64,000 nt of DNA, taken from NCBI RefSeq assembly GCF_900114475.1, contig NZ_FOTE01000003.1:310001-374000 (forward strand), written 5' to 3'. Source of the DNA: Paenibacillus sp. 1_12. Its GTDB lineage: Bacteria; Bacillota; Bacilli; Paenibacillales; NBRC-103111. A program made the translations under genes and the position numbers. How positions within the stretch are numbered: position 1 is the stretch's first letter; every line of letters begins with the position of its first letter. This document shows, piece after piece, positions 47,517-55,451 of the stretch. The notes beneath the pieces are model-generated. The model searched no databases. It worked only from the letters and a program-made list of their open reading frames with translations, and had not been told where the DNA came from.

Positions 47517-48310
47517 AGCCAGAGACGATGAAAGTAAGTGTTGGCCGTCGCATTCGCTACTGGGCGATTTGGTTAGTTACGATTATATTAATCGTGTGGG
47601 GATTTTCCGGGCTTGAGTTCAGCGGAATTAAAGCGACAGCAAGCCAGGTATCGATGGCCATTCTGCGCGGTTTGCTGCATCCGGATTGGAATTTTGTTTA
47701 TTTGCCTGAGGGCGAGGATTTGCTGCGCGGGCTGTTGGAAACCGCTGCGATAGCTGTTCTGGGGACAGTGATTTCAGCAGTTCTATGTATACCGTTTGCT
47801 TTCTGGGCTGCTAGTGCGAAGGGGAAGGCAAAATGGGCTACGAGCAGCGGGAAGTTTATGCTGAGTGCGATCCGTACATTTCCAGAGGTCGTGATGGCGA
47901 TTATATTTATTAAAGCCGTTGGACCTGGTTCTTATGCGGGGTCATTAGCATTGGGTGTACATTCCATCGGTATGCTCGGTAAGCTGTACGCCGAAGCGAT
48001 TGAAAATTTGGATCATGGCCCTACAGAGGCGTTAACAGCTTGTGGTGCTAACAAGATGCAAACGTTATGGTTTGCTGTTATTCCTCAGGTGATGCCCGAT
48101 TTTCTATCGTTTGCCTTATATCGTTTTGAAATCAACATCCGTTCTGCAGCGATCCTCGGCGTGATTGGGGCTGGGGGAATCGGGACTCCGCTTATATTTG
48201 CGCTGGAAGCTCGTAGTTGGTCTCGTGTCGGCATTATTCTACTCGGTGTTATTGTGATGGTTACGGTCATTGATTTGATATCGGGTTACATTCGTAAACG
48301 TATTATTTAA
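47513..48310 (+). CDS. phnE: Phosphonate-type ABC permease 2, PhnE-like
   Basis: A 265-residue paralog of the preceding permease (AIRTFPEVVMAIIFIKAVG; ALTACGANKMQTLWFAVIPQ; GVIGAGGIGTPLIFALE). Two different PhnE proteins probably form a heterodimer. Last gene of the operon; the binding protein is encoded on the other strand just downstream. Confidence 0.92.
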   Translation: MKPETMKVSVGRRIRYWAIWLVTIILIVWGFSGLEFSGIKATASQVSMAILRGLLHPDWNFVYLPEGEDLLRGLLETAAIAVLGTVISAVLCIPFAFWAASAKGKAKWATSSGKFMLSAIRTFPEVVMAIIFIKAVGPGSYAGSLALGVHSIGMLGKLYAEAIENLDHGPTEALTACGANKMQTLWFAVIPQVMPDFLSFALYRFEINIRSAAILGVIGAGGIGTPLIFALEARSWSRVGIILLGVIVMVTVIDLISGYIRKRII

Positions 48311-48317
48311 TGGAGGA

Positions 48318-48344
48318 AGCGCAGTAATCATTTCTTACTGCGCT
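48318..48344 (+). terminator. Hairpin after the second phnE
   Basis: AGCGCAGTAA and TTACTGCGCT form a 10-bp stem 8 bp after the stop; the tail is weak in T. Confidence 0.6.
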
Positions 48345-48379
48345 GTCTCTTGGCTCATGTACTTAATAAATGGTCAACA

Positions 48380-48424
48380 AAAAACCGTATCGCGCAGGAA
48401 AGTCCTGTGGATACGGTTTTTTTG
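48380..48424. terminator. Bidirectional terminator
   Basis: AAAAACCGTATC/GATACGGTTTTT arms with an inner GCAGGA/TCCTGT hairpin between convergent genes. Confidence 0.8.
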
Positions 48425-48430
48425 TTGTGA

Positions 48431-49399
48431 TTACTTGCCGCCCATTTGCTTGTTAGCATCACGAACAACATTGAACTTGCTGTCATCAGATGTTGTGTAG
48501 CCGCGGTGGGAGTATACTTCATAAATGATTTCTTGACCTTTTGGATCTTGACCGATAGCAATGAAAGCATCGGAAATTTTCTTGCGCCATTCATCGCTCA
48601 TGTCAGTACGAACAGCGATCGTATCATTAGGAATCGGAGCGGTGAAGAACAGAACGCGTGTTTTGGAGAATACATCTGGAATATCCTTAACAACGTTCAA
48701 GCGAGCATCTTGGAACACTGCCGCTGCATCAACTTCATCATTTAATACGGCTAACACGCCTTTATCGTGACCTTTAACGACGATGCCTTTAACGTCTTTA
48801 TCAGGATCAATGTTTTTCTTTTTCAGTTCAAGACCTGGATAGATGTAACCGGCGGAGGATGTTACATCCTGCCAAGCTATTTTCTTACCCTTTAGATCTT
48901 CAATCGTCTTGATTGGGGAATCTTTTTTGACGATAATCATCGATTTGTAGGAATCAACAAGCTTTGTTTTATCTTCTTGTCCGGTTTCATCATTAACGCC
49001 ATAACGTTGAGCTTGAAGCAATAAATCAACTGCTTTTTTATCGTCATGAGCCAATACATAGCCTGTTGGAGGCAAGAAACCGATATCTACTTTTTTGGAA
49101 GCCATAGCTTCAATGATCGTGTTATAGTTAGTGGAGATCGTTACTTTGACTGGAATACCAAGCTTATCGCCAAGCAGCTTTTCAAGTGGCTTTGCTTTGG
49201 CTTCCAAGGTTTCAGCGCTTTGGGAAGGTACGAATTGTACATTTAATTCTTTAGGTGCATACCCTTTTGCGGCTGGTGCTGGAGTTGGAGCAGGTGTTGC
49301 TGCTGGTGCTGGTGTCGGTGCTGCTGTCTGCCCACAAGCTGCTGCGATTCCCGCGGTAAGAACCAGCGTCAGGCTTAAGGATGCAAATTTTTTAAACAT
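48431..49399 (-). CDS. phnD: Phosphonate/phosphite-binding lipoprotein, PhnD-like
   Basis: A 322-residue solute-binding protein. The signal peptide ends AAAC with the lipidated cysteine at residue 22, followed by an Ala/Pro/Thr linker (about 24-44) and the PhnD fold (VQFVPSQSAETLEAKAKPL, VDIGFLPPTGYVLAH, WQDVTSSAGYIYPGLEL). It should serve the PhnC-PhnE-PhnE importer although it is transcribed towards it from its own promoter. ATG start with AGGAGG upstream. Confidence 0.92.
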   Translation of the reverse strand: MFKKFASLSLTLVLTAGIAAACGQTAAPTPAPAATPAPTPAPAAKGYAPKELNVQFVPSQSAETLEAKAKPLEKLLGDKLGIPVKVTISTNYNTIIEAMASKKVDIGFLPPTGYVLAHDDKKAVDLLLQAQRYGVNDETGQEDKTKLVDSYKSMIIVKKDSPIKTIEDLKGKKIAWQDVTSSAGYIYPGLELKKKNIDPDKDVKGIVVKGHDKGVLAVLNDEVDAAAVFQDARLNVVKDIPDVFSKTRVLFFTAPIPNDTIAVRTDMSDEWRKKISDAFIAIGQDPKGQEIIYEVYSHRGYTTSDDSKFNVVRDANKQMGGK

Positions 49400-49597
49400 G
49401 TCTTTTTGACCTCCTGTTAATTGTAAAATACAAGCTGCCTCTACTATAGCATAATATATCCAAGAGGGCAGTAAATAATTTATGAATTTATGATTAACAC
49501 GTTATATTTGCGTTAGTTATTCCATGAACTGAATATTTTATATATTACATATGATGATAGGGAAATCGGAGACAATAAAATGAAGAGCTGCCTTACC

Positions 49598-49627
49598 TTG
49601 AAGCATCTTGGAATTGTTTGTTATAGT
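49598..49627 (+). promoter_or_regulatory. Sigma-A-like promoter of nucleotidase gene
   Basis: TTGAAG at 49598-49603, 18-bp spacer, TATAGT at 49622-49627, about 50 bp before the ATG. Confidence 0.55.
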
Positions 49628-49682
49628 ATGTAGAAAGATTATTTCTTACAATATCCCATAATCGACAGGAGCCATCCATTTA

Positions 49683-51269
49683 ATGAATACATCCGTACAG
49701 AAGACTTTAACCATCCTGCAAACAAGTGACCTGCACGGCTTTATGCTGCCCATTCAATATGCAAATAATGAGTCTGCCGAAATTGGATTTGCCCGAATCG
49801 CAACTTTAATTGAAAAAGAAAAGGCCAATCAGGAGGCAGTCCTTGTAATCGATAACGGGGATTTGATCCAAGGTACGCCTCTTGCTTATCATCATGCCCG
49901 ACTGGATGCAGAAGCTTCTAATCCAATGATCAGTTGTCTAAACAAGCTGCATTATGACGCTGCTGTCATTGGCAATCATGAGTTCAATTACGGGCTACCC
50001 CTATTGAATAAAGCAGTAAAGGAATCGGCATTCCCGTGGCTTTGTGCGAATATTGTTGATAACGAGAGCGGAGAGCCATACTTTGGACAGCCCTACATAC
50101 TCACAACCTTCGACAACAGCCTAACTGTTGCCGTTCTTGGATTAACGACCCCTTATATTCCGAATTGGGAAAAAGCTGAGCATATCGCGGGCCTGCGATT
50201 CGACAATGCTGTCGAGTCCGCGCAGAAGTGGGTTGCTTATTTACGAAACGAGAAGAAGGCGGATGTCGTTGTCGTGTCCTATCATGGCGGATTTGAGCGT
50301 GATCTGGATACAGGAGAACCGACGGAGCCGTTAACAGGAGAAAATCAAGGATATATGCTGTGTCAGGAGGTGAAGGGTATTGATGTGCTGCTTACCGGCC
50401 ATCAGCACCGGTCGATTGCAGGCAAAAGCCTCAATGGAGTCACGATCATGCAACCAGGAAGTCAGGGAGCATTTCTTGGGAAGGTGCAGCTTCATATGGA
50501 GCATACAGAGAACGGTTGGCGTGTTCTGGAGTCCACCTCCGAGCTGTTATCTCCTGCTGGCGTTCAGCCGAAAGCAGAGATTGTAGACCTTCTGCAGCCG
50601 CATGAAGCCCTAACGCAAAAGTGGCTGGATCAGCCGATCGGCAAGCTGCTGGGCGATATGCGGGTTACTGACCCCATGGCACTGCGGTTAAAGGAGCATC
50701 CATTGATCGAGTTTATTAACAGGGTACAGATGGAGCTTTCAGGGGCACCGATATCCAATACAGCTTTGTTCGATAACATCTCTCCAGGGTTCCCAACTGA
50801 TATTACAATGAGAGATATTGTATCGAACTATATATATCCGAATACTTTGCAGGTGCTGAGAGTGAGCGGACAGGACATTAAGGATGCGCTGGAGCATTCT
50901 GCATCCTATTTTGCCCAATACGAGGGTGGTCCCGTCCAAGTAAGTACAGCCTTTAGCGAGCCTAAGCCGCAGCATTACAATTATGATATGTGGGAAGGGA
51001 TAACTTACAAGCTTAACATATCGCGGCCGGAAGGCGAGCGTGTGCTCGATTTGGGCTACCAGGGGCATCCCTTGGATATGAACAGTCATTATGACGTGGT
51101 GATGAACAATTACAGGGCTGGCGGGGGCGGAAACTATACGATGTTTCATGGCAAGCCCATTGTTAAGGATATTCCGACGGACATGGCTGAGCTGCTGGCA
51201 TCCTACATTATGGAAAAAGGCACTATCGAAGCAGCCTTAAACAGCAATTGGGAAGTGGTTTGGGATTAA
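49683..51269 (+). CDS. 5'-nucleotidase / metallophosphatase family protein, cytoplasmic
   Basis: A 528-residue two-domain enzyme of the UshA/YfkN group. The metallophosphatase domain has the metal-binding motifs TSDLHG, DNGDLIQGTP, GNHEFNYG, SYHGGFERD and LTGHQHRS (residues ~10-260); the C-terminal 5'-nucleotidase domain has MRDIVSNYIYPNTL and NNYRAGGGGNY. It lacks a signal peptide, unlike most family members, so a cytoplasmic nucleotide phosphatase is likely. ATG with AGGAG upstream. Confidence 0.9.
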   Translation: MNTSVQKTLTILQTSDLHGFMLPIQYANNESAEIGFARIATLIEKEKANQEAVLVIDNGDLIQGTPLAYHHARLDAEASNPMISCLNKLHYDAAVIGNHEFNYGLPLLNKAVKESAFPWLCANIVDNESGEPYFGQPYILTTFDNSLTVAVLGLTTPYIPNWEKAEHIAGLRFDNAVESAQKWVAYLRNEKKADVVVVSYHGGFERDLDTGEPTEPLTGENQGYMLCQEVKGIDVLLTGHQHRSIAGKSLNGVTIMQPGSQGAFLGKVQLHMEHTENGWRVLESTSELLSPAGVQPKAEIVDLLQPHEALTQKWLDQPIGKLLGDMRVTDPMALRLKEHPLIEFINRVQMELSGAPISNTALFDNISPGFPTDITMRDIVSNYIYPNTLQVLRVSGQDIKDALEHSASYFAQYEGGPVQVSTAFSEPKPQHYNYDMWEGITYKLNISRPEGERVLDLGYQGHPLDMNSHYDVVMNNYRAGGGGNYTMFHGKPIVKDIPTDMAELLASYIMEKGTIEAALNSNWEVVWD

Positions 51270-51356
51270 TTTGGAGTATAGGCAAGTTATAGCAGGGAAC
51301 TTGTGGGATTTACTCGAATAAGTATGGATACTGAGTACCTTAAAGGGAGATAAACC

Positions 51357-52181
51357 ATGCCTGCATATACGAGAAAAGCAAGACGGATTTCGAGGAGCGC
51401 TTCTTCATTCGGACAACCGCAGCAGCAGCTTGAGGAGCGGCGGCAGCACAACGGTTCCATGACTTCTATGCATGAGCCCGTATCTCCGGCGGAGGTTATG
51501 CAGCTCCAACAAACGATAGGCAATAAGGCTGTTGCCCAGTTGATGCGTTCGAGAGCTGCAATTCAACGCAGAATGGAACCTCTGGAAAAAGAGGCCGACA
51601 AGGAAAAGCACGGAATGCCGAGCCAGTTAAAGGAAGGTGTAGAAAGCTTATCTGGAATGGGAATGGACGATGTGAAAGTTCATTACAATTCCTCGAAGCC
51701 GCAAGAGCTTAATGCATTGGCCTATGCGCAGGGCGCTGACATTCATTTGGGTCCGGGTCAGGAAAAACATCTGCCGCATGAAGCCTGGCATGTTGTTCAA
51801 CAAAAGCAGGGGCGGGTTAACCCGACGATGCAGGCGAAGAGCGGAGTCTCCATTAATGACGATGCTGCTTTGGAATCAGAAGCTGACCGGATGGGCCAGC
51901 AAGCGGTCCAGATGAAAACTGAAGGTGGTGTCATTCAGCTTCAGCAGACCGAAATTTACGTAAAAAATATTACCGGATCATATACAGACACTGGTGGCGT
52001 CGTGCACGAGTTTCAGTATGATGGTGAGGAGCATGTGGCTACGACCAAATCTCACCCCAGAGGCAGGGTTGACTATGATACGCAGGTCAAAAAGCTGTTG
52101 AAGAAAAACAATATTGTACCCAGAACGATTGCCGATGCCCATATTACAGTTTCTTATGAAAGCTTCGGACGAAAGCTATAG
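51357..52181 (+). CDS. DUF4157 (eCIS core domain) protein
   Basis: A 274-residue protein without signal peptide. Residues 44-65 carry the PAEVMQLQQTIGNKAVAQLM leader motif often found ahead of this domain. The DUF4157 core spans about 88-185, with GMDDVKVHYNS, AYAQGADIHLGPG and the zinc-protease-like HEAWH at 141-145 (HExxH) plus acidic residues near 173-175. The last ~75 residues (IYVKNITGSYTDTGG onward) are unrecognised and may be an effector or toxin domain. DUF4157 marks cargo of extracellular contractile injection systems (knowledge), but no injection genes are here. ATG with AAGGGAG upstream; a terminator follows. Confidence 0.82.
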   Translation: MPAYTRKARRISRSASSFGQPQQQLEERRQHNGSMTSMHEPVSPAEVMQLQQTIGNKAVAQLMRSRAAIQRRMEPLEKEADKEKHGMPSQLKEGVESLSGMGMDDVKVHYNSSKPQELNALAYAQGADIHLGPGQEKHLPHEAWHVVQQKQGRVNPTMQAKSGVSINDDAALESEADRMGQQAVQMKTEGGVIQLQQTEIYVKNITGSYTDTGGVVHEFQYDGEEHVATTKSHPRGRVDYDTQVKKLLKKNNIVPRTIADAHITVSYESFGRKL

Positions 52182-52214
52182 AGCATCTCTTGTGGTGCGT
52201 GCTAATAGTAAAAG

Positions 52215-52241
52215 GAGTCTCCACTGGTGGAGGCTCTTTTT
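52215..52241 (+). terminator. Rho-independent terminator
   Basis: GAGTCTCCAC/GTGGAGGCTC stem with a T run, after the DUF4157 gene. Confidence 0.85.
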
Positions 52242-52279
52242 AAGTTGCCGTTAAGATATTAAATTACTGTAAAAAATAC

Positions 52280-52308
52280 TTTACTATAGTAACGCATTAA
52301 TGTATTAT
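52280..52308 (+). promoter_or_regulatory. hisC promoter with palindromic operator-like site
   Basis: -35 TTTACT at 52280-52285, 17-bp spacer, -10 TATTAT at 52303-52308. The palindrome TTACTATAGTAA (52281-52292) covers the -35. Its 10-bp core TACTATAGTA recurs downstream of hisC at 53478-53487. Confidence 0.5.
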
Positions 52309-52343
52309 CTAAGTGTAGTGATAAAGCATGAGGAGCTGGTCAT

Positions 52344-53462
52344 ATGTCAGACAGAACACAGGTTGAGCCGCGTCAAGCGCTGCAAAGCATCAAGCCTTAT
52401 ACCCCAGGTAAACCGATTTGGGAGGTTCAGCGGGAGCTGGGATTAACGAAGGTGGTGAAGCTTGCTTCCAACGAAAATCCATTGGGGGCTTCACCCAAAG
52501 GCATACAGGCTGTACAGCAATTTTTGGCTGAAATTCATCGTTATCCGGACGCCGATGCCAAAGATGTGAATGCTGCTATTGCCGCAAAATTAAATTTGCA
52601 ATCAGGGCAAATTATTGTCACTAATGGTGGGGATGAGTTAATTTCGTTGATTTCGGAAGCTTTTTTGGAGCCAGAGGATGAGATCATCGTACCGAGCCCA
52701 TCATTTACTGAATACGAGTTTGGCGCACGTTTGATGAATGCAGGTGTTGTAGCTGTACCGCTTGATCAGAACTACGACTATGACATCGATTTGATGCTGT
52801 CGGCAGTAACGGAGCGTACGAAGATTCTCTACATATGTACCCCAAACAATCCGACAGGCACCTATTTATCGAAGCAGGATATGGACAAGCTGCTTTCAGC
52901 CCTGCCCCCAAGAATACTAGTCGTGATCGATGCAGCGTACAGCCACTTTGCAACAGCAGATGACTATGCAGACGGCTTGGATTATGTGCGTAAAGGTTAT
53001 CCAGTGGTTGTCCTGCAATCCTTTTCGAAAATTTACGGTTTGGCAGGTCTTCGTATCGGCTTTGGCGCTGCACCGGAGTCCATCATAAGTCATATTCTCA
53101 AGGTGAAGGAACCCTTCAACGTCAATGCTTTGGCACAAGCAGCCGCTTCTGCTGCGATTACGGATGATTTACATGTGCAGGCATCGCAGCAGGTCAATAG
53201 CGCCGGACGTGAGCAGCTCTACGAAGCTTTCTCAGCAATGGGGCTGCCATTTATCAAGAGCATGAGCAATTTCGTGCTTGTAGAGCTCGGTTCGGAGAGC
53301 AAACGATATTATGAGCTGCTTTTAACCAAGGGCGTGGTTGTGCGCTATGGAGTGATATGGGGCCTTCCGCAGCATGTGAGGATCACTGTTGGGACGAAGG
53401 AGGACAATGAGTTTTTGATTAAGGCGCTGCAGGAGACGATTTTGCAAATAAGTAAAAAGTAG
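52344..53462 (+). CDS. hisC: Histidinol-phosphate aminotransferase, HisC-like
   Basis: A 372-residue PLP-dependent class I/II aminotransferase. HisC marks are LASNENPLGASP near the start, YICTPNNPTGTYL, and the PLP lysine K229 in SFSKIYGLAGLRIG, followed by the phosphate-binding R of GLRIG. It converts histidinol phosphate and 2-oxoglutarate; solitary copies outside his operons, like this one, often serve tyrosine and phenylalanine synthesis (knowledge). ATG with GAGGAGCTGG upstream. Confidence 0.9.
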   Translation: MSDRTQVEPRQALQSIKPYTPGKPIWEVQRELGLTKVVKLASNENPLGASPKGIQAVQQFLAEIHRYPDADAKDVNAAIAAKLNLQSGQIIVTNGGDELISLISEAFLEPEDEIIVPSPSFTEYEFGARLMNAGVVAVPLDQNYDYDIDLMLSAVTERTKILYICTPNNPTGTYLSKQDMDKLLSALPPRILVVIDAAYSHFATADDYADGLDYVRKGYPVVVLQSFSKIYGLAGLRIGFGAAPESIISHILKVKEPFNVNALAQAAASAAITDDLHVQASQQVNSAGREQLYEAFSAMGLPFIKSMSNFVLVELGSESKRYYELLLTKGVVVRYGVIWGLPQHVRITVGTKEDNEFLIKALQETILQISKK

Positions 53463-53475
53463 TGTAAACGTTCTC

Positions 53476-53489
53476 CATACTATAGTATG
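53476..53489. repeat. Palindrome, second TACTATAGTA copy
   Basis: CATACTATAGTATG is a perfect 14-bp palindrome 14 bp after hisC, sharing its core with the site at 52281-52292. It precedes the esterase gene. Confidence 0.45.
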
Positions 53490-53658
53490 ATCGAAGCGTA
53501 GCTTGATCATGGGATCACATGAGATTGGAACCGTTTTTCAGTGCAGCTGAATCGTTCCGCAGCATCAAGAAGTCCCAACCTTAAAACGCTTATAAGTCTA
53601 TAAGAGGTTGTTCAAAAAGTAGCCTTTTTGAATACACACAATTAGGGAGGATATGTAA

Positions 53659-54447
53659 ATGAGTCTTTTGCTTTGGCCGATGGGTACACCGAATGCATTG
53701 GGTAAGGAGTCGGAAGATACGCCGACGCTTGTGCCTTACTTGGTGGAGGGGGGAGTACCAACGGCTGCTGTCGTCGTATGTCCTGGCGGCGGTTATGCCC
53801 GCAGAGCGGATCATGAGGGAGAACCGATTGCCTTGTGGTTGAATTCATTAGGTATTTCCGCATTTGTTGTCCATTATCGAGTAGCTCCTTACCAGCATCC
53901 GAACCCGCTTTCAGATGCACAACGCGCAATTCGAATCGTTCGCAGCAAGGCGAAGGAATGGAATATTGATCCCACTCGCGTCGGTATTCTCGGATTTTCG
54001 GCGGGTGGGCATCTGGCTTCTGCCAGCGGAACGCATTATGACAGTGGACGCCCCAATGCTGAAGACCCTATTGAACGGGAAGGCTGCCGTCCAGATCTGC
54101 TCGTATTGTGCTATCCAGTCATCAGCTTTACCTCCTTCGTACATATGGGCTCCCGCACAAATCTATTAGGTGATCCAGCAGATCCACAGCTGGTGGATCT
54201 GCTGTCGAGCGAAAATCAGGTGACAGCACAGACGCCCCCAACCTTCTTATGGCATACGGCTGATGACGCAGCTGTTCCTGTAGAAAACAGTCTGATGTTT
54301 GCCTCGGCGCTTAGTCACCACAAAGTGCCGTTTGAGCTGCATGTTTATGAGAGTGGGCGTCATGGGTTAGGCTTGGCAGAAGAGCAGGTGGGTGTACGTG
54401 CTTGGACGGATGCTTGCGCGATCTGGTTGGCTAAGCAAGGGTTTTAA
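53659..54447 (+). CDS. Alpha/beta hydrolase, acetyl-xylan-esterase-like
   Basis: A 262-residue intracellular esterase-type hydrolase. CPGGGYARRADHEGE supplies the oxyanion hole, GFSAGGH the nucleophile S114, HTADDAAVPVENS the acid and GRHGLGL the histidine. The pattern matches the BD-FAE/AXE-like deacetylases of sugar-utilisation loci. No signal peptide. ATG with GGGAGG upstream. A perfect hairpin (TTCAAAAAG/CTTTTTGAA, 53611-53632) precedes it. Confidence 0.88.
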   Translation: MSLLLWPMGTPNALGKESEDTPTLVPYLVEGGVPTAAVVVCPGGGYARRADHEGEPIALWLNSLGISAFVVHYRVAPYQHPNPLSDAQRAIRIVRSKAKEWNIDPTRVGILGFSAGGHLASASGTHYDSGRPNAEDPIEREGCRPDLLVLCYPVISFTSFVHMGSRTNLLGDPADPQLVDLLSSENQVTAQTPPTFLWHTADDAAVPVENSLMFASALSHHKVPFELHVYESGRHGLGLAEEQVGVRAWTDACAIWLAKQGF

Positions 54448-54575
54448 CTGCAGTTGTGCTACTGGTCAATTAGGAACAAATAGTTATAATTGTTCTTTAA
54501 CTTGAGCAAAACATGATGATATGAGTTAATAGATATTGTAGCGGGCCCGCTAACGTACCAAGGAAAGGAGTGATC

Positions 54576-54599
54576 ATGAACAATGATTCTACAACCTGA
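54576..54599 (+). CDS. Micro-ORF 1 (leader-peptide-like), MNNDSTT
   Basis: Seven codons behind AAGGAAAGGAG with 5-bp spacing, followed by a hairpin and terminator. Leader-peptide role inferred from layout. Confidence 0.4.
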   Translation: MNNDSTT

Positions 54600-54603
54600 G
54601 GTG

Positions 54604-54623
54604 ATCTCTGCGTAAGCAGGGAT
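54604..54623 (+). ncRNA. Hairpin with GNRA tetraloop, candidate structured RNA
   Basis: ATCTCTGC and GCAGGGAT pair with a GTAA loop, 5 bases after micro-ORF 1 and just upstream of a terminator. Possible part of an attenuator or a small RNA; no known class assigned. Confidence 0.4.
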
Positions 54624-54635
54624 TCCATAATGGCG

Positions 54636-54658
54636 GGGAGGCTTTAGAGCCTCCCTTT
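54636..54658 (+). terminator. Terminator 1 of the leader region
   Basis: Perfect 8-bp stem GGGAGGCT/AGCCTCCC with TTAG loop and TTT tail. Confidence 0.75.
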
Positions 54659-54682
54659 ATATGTTTCCGATCGATACGGTAG

Positions 54683-54712
54683 TGGACATTTCAACCGTAC
54701 ATAATGTATAAT
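54683..54712 (+). promoter_or_regulatory. Sigma-A-like promoter
   Basis: TGGACA at 54683-54688, 18-bp spacer, consensus TATAAT at 54707-54712. It would transcribe micro-ORF 2 and the CD3324-family gene. Confidence 0.7.
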
Positions 54713-54784
54713 TTTGTTTGTATTAGGTTGTTATTACATGCGAATAAACGTTTCATGAAACCAAGACGAAGGGAGTGGCATTCA

Positions 54785-54826
54785 ATGTTTGAGGGCACAG
54801 CATTTAAAGGGGTTTGGCTGAACTGA
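54785..54826 (+). CDS. Micro-ORF 2 (leader-peptide-like)
   Basis: Thirteen codons (MFEGTAFKGVWLN) behind GAAGGGAG at 7-9 bp, about 65 nt into the predicted transcript and upstream of terminator 2. Possible leader peptide; not a normal gene. Confidence 0.4.
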   Translation: MFEGTAFKGVWLN

Positions 54827-54895
54827 ATAAGCATTTTTTCCACCACCGTTACCTGACGTCGTTGACATGGAACATGACATAGTTGGACTCTCAGG

Positions 54896-54923
54896 CACGA
54901 TACGGCGATCGTGTTTTTTTTTT
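54896..54923 (+). terminator. Terminator 2 (attenuator-like)
   Basis: CACGAT/ATCGTG stem and ten T, between micro-ORF 2 and the downstream genes, so read-through is needed to express the CD3324-family gene from the upstream promoter. Confidence 0.75.
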
Positions 54924-54944
54924 CTAATTTTAGGAGGTGTGAAG

Positions 54945-55046
54945 ATGAAAATGCTTATCTCTTTCTCGGCGGCGCTTGCAATGAAAGCACGGAAGGAGGA
55001 TTTCATCTATGGGTTACAAGAACGGAAGGGATTTTCTTCCCCCTAG
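54945..55046 (+). CDS. Possible 33-residue small protein
   Basis: ATG behind TAGGAGGTG with 6-bp spacing; peptide starts MKMLISFSAALAMKARKED. It overlaps the next gene by 38 bp and includes its ribosome site, so it may only serve to couple translation. No family recognised. Confidence 0.35.
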   Translation: MKMLISFSAALAMKARKEDFIYGLQERKGFSSP

Positions 55047-55296
55047 TCTGCTGAAGCAGCTTCAGGACTATATTCAGGGCGAGATTATCTACATTCCAAA
55101 AAAAGAACAGACACGCGCTGGCTGGGGTGAGAATAACGGCACCCGCCAAACGATTCAGCGGCGCAATCATGAGATATATAGATTGTATGAGAACGGATCG
55201 ACTGTTCTGGAGCTCATTCAAACTTACCACTTATCCGAAGATAGCATACGTAAAATTATCGTCAAAACGCGCTGTGCCACTGCCCGTCAGCACTAG
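55009..55296 (+). CDS. CD3324-family protein (Mor-like HTH)
   Basis: A 95-residue basic protein: MGYKNGRDFLPPSLLKQLQDY-type start, GEIIYIPKKEQTRAGWGENNG in the middle, and a C-terminal helix-turn-helix (NGSTVLELIQTYHLSEDSI). This matches the small CD3324 family, related to Mor transcription activators; function unknown, probably DNA-binding. ATG with AAGGAGGA at 9 bp. Expression may be governed by the long leader with terminator 2. Confidence 0.8.
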   Translation: MGYKNGRDFLPPSLLKQLQDYIQGEIIYIPKKEQTRAGWGENNGTRQTIQRRNHEIYRLYENGSTVLELIQTYHLSEDSIRKIIVKTRCATARQH

Positions 55297-55361
55297 CATA
55301 ATAGCAGGCTGATGCGGCTGCTTCACAGCCGGTCTGGATATAAGCAATTGAAAAGACTACT

Positions 55362-55390
55362 ATGAAAAAAGCCGGAGGGCTTTTTTTCAT
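55362..55390 (+). terminator. Rho-independent terminator
   Basis: AAAAAAGCC/GGCTTTTTTT arms with GGAG loop, 65 bp after the CD3324-family gene. Confidence 0.85.
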
Positions 55391-55451
55391 TTTACAAACA
55401 ATCGCTGCATCTCTCGGTTAAGGAAACTGCGTACAAGAAAGGAAGAGTTGA

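Larger units (their letters stand above)
54448..54944. other. Leader region with two promoters, two micro-ORFs and two terminators
   Basis: About 500 bp without an ordinary gene. It holds a TTGAGC-N17-GTTAAT promoter (54502-54530), a TAGCGGGCCCGCTA palindrome (54539-54552), micro-ORF 1 (54576), a GUAA-loop hairpin (54604-54623), terminator 1, a second promoter (54683-54712), micro-ORF 2 (54785) and terminator 2, and leads into the CD3324-family gene. Confidence 0.55.

Noticed and set aside
53611-53632. IS end (GAGGTTGTTCAAAAAG-like sequence) before the esterase gene
   Set aside because: Only a 9-bp perfect hairpin is present, with no transposase and no second end; a chance or regulatory hairpin fits as well.
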